Source: Propionibacterium cyclohexanicum (lineage in GTDB: Bacteria > Actinomycetota > Actinomycetes > Propionibacteriales > Propionibacteriaceae). Taken from it: a stretch of DNA of 64,000 nt. The notes below the pieces were generated by a model that saw only the letters and a program-made list of their open reading frames with translations, had not been told where the DNA came from and made no database searches. The first letter of the stretch is position 1, and each line of letters opens with the position of its first letter. Positions 16,494 through 23,266 of the stretch are shown here, piece after piece. The stretch spans positions 1-64,000 of the forward strand of contig NZ_FOGZ01000003.1 of NCBI RefSeq assembly GCF_900111365.1. The letters are read 5' to 3'. The position numbers were made by a program, and so were the translations under genes.

Positions 16494-18005
16494 GTGAAGA
16501 ACGCCTATGACGGCGCAAAGATCTGGTTCCTCACCGGTTCGCAGGATCTCTACGGCCCCGATGTACTCGATCAGGTGGCCCAGCAGTCCCAGCAGGTGGC
16601 GGGACTGCTCGACGAGTCGGAGGAGATCCCGGTTCCGATCGTGTGGAAGCCGGTGCTCAAGGAGCGCGATTCCATCCGCCGTGCATTCCTCGATGCCAAT
16701 TCCGATGATTCCTGCGTCGGTGTCATCGCGTGGATGCACACCTTCAGCCCGGCCAAGATGTGGATCCTTGGGCTCGACGAGCTGCACAAGCCCCTCTTGC
16801 AGTTGCACACGCAGGCGAATATCGCGCTGCCGTGGTCGACCATCGATATGGATTTCATGAATCTCAACCAGGCCGCGCACGGCGACCGGGAGTTCGGCTA
16901 TATCGTCTCGCGCCTGGATGTGCCTCGCGCGATCGTCGTAGGTCATGCCAGCCAGCAGCCGGTGCGCCACAAGGTGGGGGTCTGGGCCCGCGCCGCGGTG
17001 GGCTGGCACGACCTGCATCAGCTGCGAGTCTGCCGCTTCGGGGACAACATGCGCAATGTCGCCGTCACCGAGGGGGACAAGACCGAGGTGGAGCACAAGC
17101 TCGGTGTGTCGACGAACACCTGGCCCATCAATGAGCTGGCCGAGGCGATCGCCGCCGTCGACGAGAAGCGCATCGACCCGCTCATCGACGAGTACATCGA
17201 GCGCTACGAGGTGGCCCCCGAGTTGCTGCCCGGCGCCCCCCGTCATGAGTCCCTGCGCTATGGCGCACGCCAGGAACTCGCGATGCGCGATTTCCTGGAA
17301 GCCGGTGATTTCGGGGCATTCACCACCAATTTCGAGGATCTCGGTGCGCTGCGCCAGCTTCCCGGGCTGGCCGTGCAGCGGCTGACCGCCGACGGCTACG
17401 GTTTCGGAGCCGAGGGTGACTGGAAGACCGCCATCCTCGTACGGCTGGCCAAGGTGATGGGCCAGGGCCTGCCCGGTGGCGCCTCGCTCATGGAGGACTA
17501 CACCTACGAGTTGACGCCCGGCAAGGAGAAGATCCTCGGCGCGCACATGCTCGAGGTCTGCCCCAGCCTCACCACCTCCACGCCCCGCCTGGAGATCCAT
17601 CCGCTGGGTATCGGCGCACGGGAGGATCCGGTTCGCCTGGTCTTCTCAGCCGACAAGGGCCCGGCCGTCGTCGTGGCCCTCAGCGACATGCGCGACCGGC
17701 TGCGGTTGACCGCCAATGTGGTATCGGTCGTCGGCCCCGATGAGCCACTGCCCAAGCTGCCGGTCGCGAGTGCGGTGTGGTCGCCCGAGCCGGACCTGGC
17801 CACCTCGGCCACCTGCTGGCTGACCGCAGGAGCCGCCCATCACACCGTGATGAGCACGGGCGCCGGCCTGGAGCACTTCGAGGCCCTGGCAGACATCGCG
17901 CGCATCGAGCTGGCTGTAATCGATGCCTCGACGACGGCCCGGGAGTTCGCCCAGACCCTGCGCACCAATGCGGTCTATCACAAGCTGGCCGACGGGGTGC
18001 GCTGA
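16494..18005 (+). CDS. araA: L-arabinose isomerase
   Basis: Cytosolic Mn-dependent isomerase interconverting L-arabinose and L-ribulose, 503 residues, the full family length. It is recognised from the N-terminal [12 protein letters not shown], the [11 protein letters not shown] block, [11 protein letters not shown], the metal-ligand regions around GAEGDWKTA and [10 protein letters not shown], and the C-terminal [10 protein letters not shown]. The GTG start at 16494 is supported by GAAGGAG seven bases upstream. It lies 27 bases after araD and is followed by two strong hairpins at 18024-18094. Confidence 0.96.
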   Translation: MKNAYDGAKIWFLTGSQDLYGPDVLDQVAQQSQQVAGLLDESEEIPVPIVWKPVLKERDSIRRAFLDANSDDSCVGVIAWMHTFSPAKMWILGLDELHKPLLQLHTQANIALPWSTIDMDFMNLNQAAHGDREFGYIVSRLDVPRAIVVGHASQQPVRHKVGVWARAAVGWHDLHQLRVCRFGDNMRNVAVTEGDKTEVEHKLGVSTNTWPINELAEAIAAVDEKRIDPLIDEYIERYEVAPELLPGAPRHESLRYGARQELAMRDFLEAGDFGAFTTNFEDLGALRQLPGLAVQRLTADGYGFGAEGDWKTAILVRLAKVMGQGLPGGASLMEDYTYELTPGKEKILGAHMLEVCPSLTTSTPRLEIHPLGIGAREDPVRLVFSADKGPAVVVALSDMRDRLRLTANVVSVVGPDEPLPKLPVASAVWSPEPDLATSATCWLTAGAAHHTVMSTGAGLEHFEALADIARIELAVIDASTTAREFAQTLRTNAVYHKLADGVR

Positions 18006-18023
18006 CCAGCGGTGATGGATCGA

Positions 18024-18094
18024 TCGGGGGGTGCGGCGTGACGGCACTCACCCCCCGACAAGGGGCGCGCGGGTCTCGCACCCGCGCGCCCCTT
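18024..18094 (+). terminator. Double hairpin terminator after araA
   Basis: Stem 1: TCGGGGGGTG (18024-18033) with CACCCCCCGA (18049-18058). Stem 2: AAGGGGCGCGCGGGT (18060-18074) with ACCCGCGCGCCCCTT (18080-18094), a perfect 15-bp stem with a 5-base loop. Both lie between araA and tRNA-Leu. A T-tract is lacking, as is common in actinobacteria. Confidence 0.75.
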
Positions 18095-18157
18095 GCGCAA
18101 TGGCATGTCGTTCGCTCGGCGGTCCGCCGCTGTTGCATCGCTAGACTGATCGCGCTC

Positions 18158-18239
18158 GCCGGAGTGGTGGAATTGGCAGACACGCAGGATTTAGGTTCCT
18201 GTGCCGTGAGGCGTGAGGGTTCGAGTCCCTTCTCCGGCA
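18158..18239 (+). tRNA. tRNA-Leu (TAG anticodon)
   Basis: Class II tRNA of 82 bases: acceptor GCCGGAG/CTCCGGC, anticodon stem CAGGA/TCCTG with loop TTTAGGT (anticodon TAG), a long variable arm (TGCCGTGAGGCGTG), T-arm with GGTTCGAGTCC, and discriminator A. CCA is not encoded. A TAGACT hexamer at 18142-18147 may be its -10 box. Confidence 0.93.
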
Positions 18240-18262
18240 CGCTCGTCGCTCCCCCCTGGTGG

Positions 18263-18283
18263 GACAGCCGCCCAGTGGCTGTC
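18263..18283 (+). terminator. Possible terminator after tRNA-Leu
   Basis: GACAGCC (18263-18269) pairs with GGCTGTC (18277-18283) around a 7-base loop, 24 bases after the tRNA end. The stem is short and has no T-tract. Confidence 0.35.
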
Positions 18284-18326
18284 AGTCGCTGCGCACTCCC
18301 GAGATCCACCGAATGACATCGGGGAA

Positions 18327-19292
18327 TCAGGGCATCAGCACAGTGCGAACACCCGGCTGAGGCTGCTCGGCCCACACTGCGTGCACCTCCTCGAGCGGGG
18401 CAACCCTGGTTTCCACGGCGATGCGTCCGGCATTGATCGCCTCGACCAGACTGGGAAGCTCGGCGAGGTACTCCCGAGGCCCGATCGACCCCTGCCCGCT
18501 GCCGATGAGCCTCAGGTGGGCAGAGCGCAGTGCCGCCGAGGGCAGCACGATGTCAGGCCCCGCGACCGACCCGATCTCGATCCAGTCGAGGGGCCGGCTT
18601 CGGTCGGTCCGTGCCCTGAGCAGCGCGGGGATGGCACGCCCGCTCGGTGCGCCCCACAGATAGTCGAGTACGACGTCGGCGTCAGCCGCGGCGCCGGCAA
18701 GGGCACTGGCCGTGGCATCGAGATCCTCGGTGAGACGGACCCTTACGTCCGCGCCCAGTGACGCGAGCCTGGCGAGACGTCTCGGATCTCTGCCGGCGGC
18801 CACCACCGAGCCAGCTCCGAGCAATTTCGCAATGCGCACCGCCATCGTGCCCGCGCTGCCGGTGGCCCCCAGAACGAGCACCGCCGCGCCTGGCGTCAGC
18901 GTGATGCGCCGACGCAGCGCAACCCATGACGACATGGCGGGGTTCATCGCAGCTGCGATGCGCACAACGTCGCTGCCCTCGGGCAATGCAATGGTCCGCC
19001 GCGGATCGACGACGGCTCGGGTGGCCATCGAGCCGAACCGGTCGTCATCCAGCGCGAAGTAGACGAGAGCCCCATCGGCGCGACGACCCACACCGTCGAT
19101 GCCCGGGATCTGGGGCAGGCGCCCAGAACTCGTGTAATGGGCGCCGCGTGCTCCCGAGCGGACGCGCGGATGCAGTCCCGCAGCGAGCACCTCGACGAGT
19201 TCCTCACCGGCCCGCGGTTCGGGAATCTCGATGGGCCGATAGCTCGCAGGCTCGGCGAAATCGCTGACGACAGCTGCTTGGATCTGGATCAT
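18327..19292 (-). CDS. Quinone-oxidoreductase-like MDR protein
   Basis: 321-residue medium-chain dehydrogenase/reductase of the zinc-less quinone oxidoreductase type. It has an N-terminal GroES-like catalytic domain (IPEPRAGEELVEVLAAGLHPR) and a Rossmann domain with VLGATGSAGTMAVRIAKLLGA near residue 140, which should bind NADPH. No catalytic zinc ligands are seen. Such enzymes reduce quinones or reactive carbonyls. It is divergent from a MarR regulator, and a 35-bp inverted repeat covers both starts, so it is probably induced when MarR senses a small aromatic or oxidant. Confidence 0.82.
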   Translation of the reverse strand: MIQIQAAVVSDFAEPASYRPIEIPEPRAGEELVEVLAAGLHPRVRSGARGAHYTSSGRLPQIPGIDGVGRRADGALVYFALDDDRFGSMATRAVVDPRRTIALPEGSDVVRIAAAMNPAMSSWVALRRRITLTPGAAVLVLGATGSAGTMAVRIAKLLGAGSVVAAGRDPRRLARLASLGADVRVRLTEDLDATASALAGAAADADVVLDYLWGAPSGRAIPALLRARTDRSRPLDWIEIGSVAGPDIVLPSAALRSAHLRLIGSGQGSIGPREYLAELPSLVEAINAGRIAVETRVAPLEEVHAVWAEQPQPGVRTVLMP

Positions 19293-19308
19293 GGGAGCTC
19301 CTCATTGG

Positions 19309-19343
19309 TTCGTATTGCGTACTACTTTAGTACGTAATACGAA
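19309..19343. promoter_or_regulatory. 35-bp inverted repeat, probable MarR operator
   Basis: TTCGTATTGCGTACTA (19309-19324) and TAGTACGTAATACGAA (19328-19343) are complementary except at one position, with a 3-base centre. The element fills most of the 72-bp gap between the divergent MDR and marR starts and would overlap both promoters. Its AT-rich, symmetric form fits a MarR-family dimer site. Confidence 0.8.
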
Positions 19344-19364
19344 CTACCTTGCTAGGCTGGGGAC

Positions 19365-19817
19365 ATGGCAGAAGCCGAACTCTCCCCCGCCGACGCGCTC
19401 GCTCAGCTCTCCTTCCTGGTCCATGCCCGCATCGAGGCGCACTCGGGCGCCCGAGGACTGTCTGTCACGCAGATCCGCATGCTCGGCATCCTGCGCGACC
19501 GCACTCCGCTCATCGGGGAGCTGGGCGCGCGACTGGGACTCGACAAGTCGAGCATCAGCGGGCTCGTCGGCCGTGCCGCCCGGCGCGGGCTCGTGGAGCG
19601 CGTCCCCTCGGCGCAGGACCGGCGTGCCATCCACGTGCAGCTCACCGACGCCGGCAGGGCTCTCGCATCGAGCGTGCAGGCCGATGTCGAGGCTGACGTC
19701 GACACCATCCTTGCCCCGCTGGGAACACGGGAAGCAGCCCTGCTCGTCCATCTCGCAAGCCTGCTGCTCGCCGCTCAACCCGAGCCGGGCACACCCGGCA
19801 CATTGGGCACCGGCTGA
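19365..19817 (+). CDS. MarR-family regulator
   Basis: 150-residue winged-helix dimer. The helix-turn-helix is LIGELGARLGLDKSSISGLVGRAARRGLV, and the wing is DRRAIHVQLTDAGRAL, both typical. It is expected to repress itself and the divergent oxidoreductase through the inverted repeat at 19309-19343 and to release DNA on binding a phenolic or oxidised ligand. TAGGCT (19353-19358) lies six bases before the ATG, so the transcript is probably leaderless. Confidence 0.88.
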   Translation: MAEAELSPADALAQLSFLVHARIEAHSGARGLSVTQIRMLGILRDRTPLIGELGARLGLDKSSISGLVGRAARRGLVERVPSAQDRRAIHVQLTDAGRALASSVQADVEADVDTILAPLGTREAALLVHLASLLLAAQPEPGTPGTLGTG

Positions 19818-19953
19818 GCGTCCACCCGCCGCGCAGCGCTGGCGAGACATCGGGAAGAGATGATGCCGCACGCCCCTCGCCATGAACAGCTCACCACGCG
19901 ATGACGGGGCGAGCGTCATTGTCCCGCTCGCTCCCAGCGAGTTGACTGGGCTC

Positions 19954-20706
19954 ATGGACGTGCTCATCCTTGGTGGCTCCTCCCTGGGACGCGCCTTGGC
20001 CGCCGCGCTGGCCGAAGCGGGATTGGACGTGACGACATCTCTGGCTGGGCGCACGAAGACACCGAGGGCCCTGCCGGGTGAGGTTCGCATCGGCGGCTTC
20101 GGTGGAGCCGAAGCCCTGTCGGCCTGGCTGGGTGAGCAGCACCCGGGCTGCGTCGTCAATGCCGTGCACAGCTTTGCGACCGCCATCTCCGAGCACGCCA
20201 GCACCGCCTGTGCAGCCACCGGAACCCCGCTTGCCCGGCTGGTGTCCCCGAGCTGGCACGAGCTGGCCTCCAGCGAGCAGTGGATCTGGGTTCCCGATCA
20301 CGATGCCGCTGCAGCGGCCGTGCGCACCCTGCCAGATCCCGTGCTGCTCACCGTCGGACGCCAGGCCACTGCGCACTACCTGGGCCTGGGCACCCGCGAC
20401 ATCACCCATCGGGTGATCGACGCCCCAGCCCAGCAGCTGCCCGACAGCTGGCGGCTGCTCAGGGCGCGCGGCCCCTACACCCTGGCCGGGGAACGCGAGC
20501 TCATGGACGCCCCGGGCCATCGGATCGCCACCCTCGTCACCAAGGACTCCGGAGGCATTCGGCCCGATCCGAAGATCCAGCTGGCCCAGCAGCTCGGAGC
20601 CCATGTCGTCATCGTCGAGCGCCCGCCCCAGACCAGTCAGGTACCGGTTCTCGGGGATGTCGACTCCGCGGTGCACTGGATCCAGGAAACCCTTGGCAGC
20701 CGATAG
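19954..20706 (+). CDS. cbiJ: Precorrin-6A/cobalt-precorrin-6A reductase
   Basis: Reduces a double bond in the corrin ring of (cobalt-)precorrin-6A with NADPH. From ATG 19954 the protein has 250 residues, the family length. It opens with the nucleotide-binding stretch MDVLILGGSSLGRALAAAL and carries the family features VNAVHSFATAISEHASTACAATGTP and VTKDSGG near the C-terminus. An upstream in-frame ATG at 19882 would add 24 residues that do not look like the family. It is the first of three forward genes cbiJ-cbiT-cbiC. Confidence 0.88.
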   Translation: MDVLILGGSSLGRALAAALAEAGLDVTTSLAGRTKTPRALPGEVRIGGFGGAEALSAWLGEQHPGCVVNAVHSFATAISEHASTACAATGTPLARLVSPSWHELASSEQWIWVPDHDAAAAAVRTLPDPVLLTVGRQATAHYLGLGTRDITHRVIDAPAQQLPDSWRLLRARGPYTLAGERELMDAPGHRIATLVTKDSGGIRPDPKIQLAQQLGAHVVIVERPPQTSQVPVLGDVDSAVHWIQETLGSR

Positions 20707-20716
20707 GCTGGCAGGC

Positions 20717-21355
20717 GTGAGTGCCGATCCCGATGCGAGCCTGCTCGGTCGGACACCGGGGCTGGACGAGGCGCACTACGAACACGACGGCCTCATCACC
20801 AAGCACGCCGTGCGGGCCGTCGTACTTGCCGCCCTGCGTCCCCTCCCCGGACAGCTGCTGTGGGATCTGGGAGCCGGTGCCGGCTCGGTGGGGATCGAGT
20901 GGTGCCGGACGGACCCGCGGTGCCGTGCGTTCGGCGTGGAGTCCAGGCCCGGGCGCGCCGCACGGGCCCGGATCAACGCGGCGCGACTCACGCTACCCGG
21001 TCAGCTCGAGGTGGTGGACGGCACGCTCGACGAGGTCATCGAGAGCCTGCCCAGACCGGATGCGATATTCATCGGGGGCGGGCTCACCGAGGAGCTCGCA
21101 CAACGCTGCCTGGCGTTGCTGGGCGCCAAAGACAGGCTGGTGGCGACCGCAGTGACTCTGGAGGCCGAGCTCGTGCTGAGCCACCTGCACATGCACTGCG
21201 GCGGTGAGCTCCTGCGCATCTCGGTCGAGACCGCCGACCGGATCGGGCCCTTGCACGGCTGGGCGCCGGCACGCACGATCACGCTGTGGGCCGTTGCGGC
21301 CGGGTCAGGGGACACGCCGGCCGGCGCCCCCACCACGACATTGAGGGGACGATGA
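20717..21355 (+). CDS. cbiT: Cobalt-precorrin-6B (C15)-methyltransferase, decarboxylating
   Basis: S-adenosylmethionine methyltransferase that methylates C15 and drives decarboxylation of the ring-C acetate. It has a class I Rossmann fold with LLWDLGAGAGSVGIEW (SAM motif I), then AFGVESRPGRAARARIN and DAIFIGGGL. It is 212 residues from GTG 20717, the size of a stand-alone CbiT. TAGGCT (20704-20709), which includes the cbiJ stop codon, is seven bases upstream, so an internal leaderless promoter is possible. Its TGA overlaps the cbiC ATG. Confidence 0.9.
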   Translation: MSADPDASLLGRTPGLDEAHYEHDGLITKHAVRAVVLAALRPLPGQLLWDLGAGAGSVGIEWCRTDPRCRAFGVESRPGRAARARINAARLTLPGQLEVVDGTLDEVIESLPRPDAIFIGGGLTEELAQRCLALLGAKDRLVATAVTLEAELVLSHLHMHCGGELLRISVETADRIGPLHGWAPARTITLWAVAAGSGDTPAGAPTTTLRGR

Positions 21356-22005
21356 TGGCGGACTATCTCAACAACGGAGCGGACATCTACCGGGAATCAT
21401 TCCGGATCATCCGTGCCGAATCCGAGCTGGCGCGCTTCCCCGCCGACCTCGAGCCCGTGGTCGTCCGGATGATCCACGCCGCCGCCGATCCCGCCATCGC
21501 GCCCGACATCGCCTACACGGATTCGATCGTGGACTCCTGCCACCGCGCCCTGGCGGGCGGGGCAGCCATCCTGTGCGACTCGTCGATGGTCGCCACCGGT
21601 ATCATCCGCTCGCGCCTGCCGCGCGACAACGAGGTGGTCTGCCACATCAAAGAACCCCGGCTGGCGGCACTCGCCGCGCAGCTCGATGTGACGAAGACCT
21701 GCGCAGCAGTCGACCTATGGGCGCAGGAGGGACTGCTCGATGGATCCGTGGTCGCTATCGGCAATGCCCCGACCGCCCTCCTGCACCTGCTGGAGGTGGC
21801 GCACGCCAGCGGCGCCCGTCCGGCCGGCGTGATCGGCATCCCGGTGGGCTTCGTGGGCGCCGCGGAGAGCAAGCAGGCCCTCGTGGACGACGATCTGGGA
21901 CTCGACTATCTCACCTTGCTGGGCCGGCGGGGCGGATCGGCGATCACCGTGGCGGCAGTGAACGCGATCGCCTCGCGGGCCGAACTGACCAATGAGCACA
22001 TCTGA
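21352..22005 (+). CDS. cbiC: Cobalt-precorrin-8 methylmutase
   Basis: Moves the methyl group from C11 to C12, giving (cobalt-)hydrogenobyrinate. The 217-residue protein has the expected pattern: IYRESFRIIRAE near the start, RMIHAAADP with the catalytic histidine, AILCDSSMVATGI, AIGNAPTALLHLLE, GVIGIPVGFVGAAESK and GGSAITVAAVNAI. The start overlaps the cbiT stop (ATGATG at 21352) and is preceded by GAGGGGAC. It ends facing cbiX, with only 19 bases between the two stops. Confidence 0.95.
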   Translation: MMADYLNNGADIYRESFRIIRAESELARFPADLEPVVVRMIHAAADPAIAPDIAYTDSIVDSCHRALAGGAAILCDSSMVATGIIRSRLPRDNEVVCHIKEPRLAALAAQLDVTKTCAAVDLWAQEGLLDGSVVAIGNAPTALLHLLEVAHASGARPAGVIGIPVGFVGAAESKQALVDDDLGLDYLTLLGRRGGSAITVAAVNAIASRAELTNEHI

Positions 22006-22024
22006 GGCTCCCCCGCAGCCAGGC

Positions 22025-23266
22025 TCAGCTCTGGAGCAGGCGCAAGAGCTCGTCGCGAATCCGCACGCTGCGCCGGGGGTCACGGTTACCCACCACGGCC
22101 ACGGTGAGGCCGCCACCGGCCTGCGTGGCGGGGGTGAAGGCGCTGCCGGCAACCGCCTTGTCGCAGCGCACGCAGAAGATGTGTGACGCCTCAGCGGCCT
22201 GCGCGATCTCCTCGTTGACCTGCGGATCGTTCGAGGCCGCCAGCACATACCAGGCCCCCGCGACATCTCGGGGGCTCGCGGCCCGTTGCTGCCAGTCGAC
22301 GAGCCCCTGCTGTGCCAGCTGCGCGACGCGGATTCCAGCACTGGGAGCCACCACCCGCACCTGGGCACCAGCCGCCAGCAGTTTGGGGATGCGCCGCTCC
22401 GCGATGCGCCCCGCCCCGACCACGAGCACATCGCGGCCCTGCAGGCGCAGCCCGCTGAGATAGACCGGCGCCCCTTGGCCTTCGCCCACCGTGCCGAGCT
22501 GTTCTCGGTACCGGTCGATGAGGATCTCGGCGATCTCGCCGGCGGGCCCGAGAACCTCGGCGACGCGGACCTGAACACCGGGATGCGACGCGGACCAGGC
22601 CGCCACCTGCTCGTGGAGCCAGGTGCGAAGGCGACCGGCGAACAGGAAGTTCGGCGCCACGAGGATCTGCTGGGCGCCGGAATCGGCGGCTGCGGTGAGG
22701 CTCTGAGGCACGCTCGGGCGCACCACCTGGATGAAACTGGGCAGCACCTGCTCCAGCCCCATCTCCTCCCAGACCTGGCGGCTCAGCCGGTAGTGGTTCG
22801 AGTTGGCATCGGTGTCCAGTGCCCCGCGTCCCACCAGTACGACGCTCGTGTCGGCGGCGCGCCAGGCCGGACCGTCATCGGGTTCAAGGGCCCGCGCGAT
22901 GCGCCGTTCCAGCACTGTGCGCACTCTCGGGTCGGGCAGCAGCGGACCCGCATAGGCCACCCGGTGCTCGCCCCGGCCGCGCTCGACCGCACCGGGAATA
23001 TCGCGGCGGATATGGCCCCCGGTGTTGAGCAGGAGCGGCACGACCACCGCTTCGGGCCCATCCGGCCCGGGATCCGGCGCCCGGTCGAGCACCTGTGCCA
23101 GCGCCGTGGCGATGTCCGGCTCGACGATCTCGACGAAGCCGAGTGCCACATGGACACCGGGCAGGGCCCCGGCCACCTTTTCGACCAGCGCGCGGCATTG
23201 CGCCAGGCCCTGCGCGTCGCGGGTGCCATGTCCAGCGATGACGAGGGGCGTTCTCGGCTCAGGCAT
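22025..23266 (-). CDS. cbiX: Sirohydrochlorin cobaltochelatase fused to precorrin-2 dehydrogenase
   Basis: 413-residue fusion. Residues 1 to about 255 are a two-lobe CbiX that inserts cobalt into sirohydrochlorin; metal-handling histidines are in VIAGHGTRD and LLLNTGGHIRRD, and the second lobe has VLVGRGALDTDANSN. Residues from about 262 on are a siroheme-synthase-type NAD domain (DVLVVGAGRIAERRIPKLLAAGA, then YVLAASNDPQVNEEI and GGGLTVAVVGNRDPRRS), which would oxidise precorrin-2 to sirohydrochlorin. One chain may thus make and load the substrate. ATG 23266 follows AGGAGG and overlaps the cbiEGH stop by eight bases. Confidence 0.9.
   Translation of the reverse strand: MPEPRTPLVIAGHGTRDAQGLAQCRALVEKVAGALPGVHVALGFVEIVEPDIATALAQVLDRAPDPGPDGPEAVVVPLLLNTGGHIRRDIPGAVERGRGEHRVAYAGPLLPDPRVRTVLERRIARALEPDDGPAWRAADTSVVLVGRGALDTDANSNHYRLSRQVWEEMGLEQVLPSFIQVVRPSVPQSLTAAADSGAQQILVAPNFLFAGRLRTWLHEQVAAWSASHPGVQVRVAEVLGPAGEIAEILIDRYREQLGTVGEGQGAPVYLSGLRLQGRDVLVVGAGRIAERRIPKLLAAGAQVRVVAPSAGIRVAQLAQQGLVDWQQRAASPRDVAGAWYVLAASNDPQVNEEIAQAAEASHIFCVRCDKAVAGSAFTPATQAGGGLTVAVVGNRDPRRSVRIRDELLRLLQS

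Noticed and set aside
15834-17600. 588-codon reverse frame
   Set aside because: Antisense of araD and araA, both of which match well-known families over their full length.
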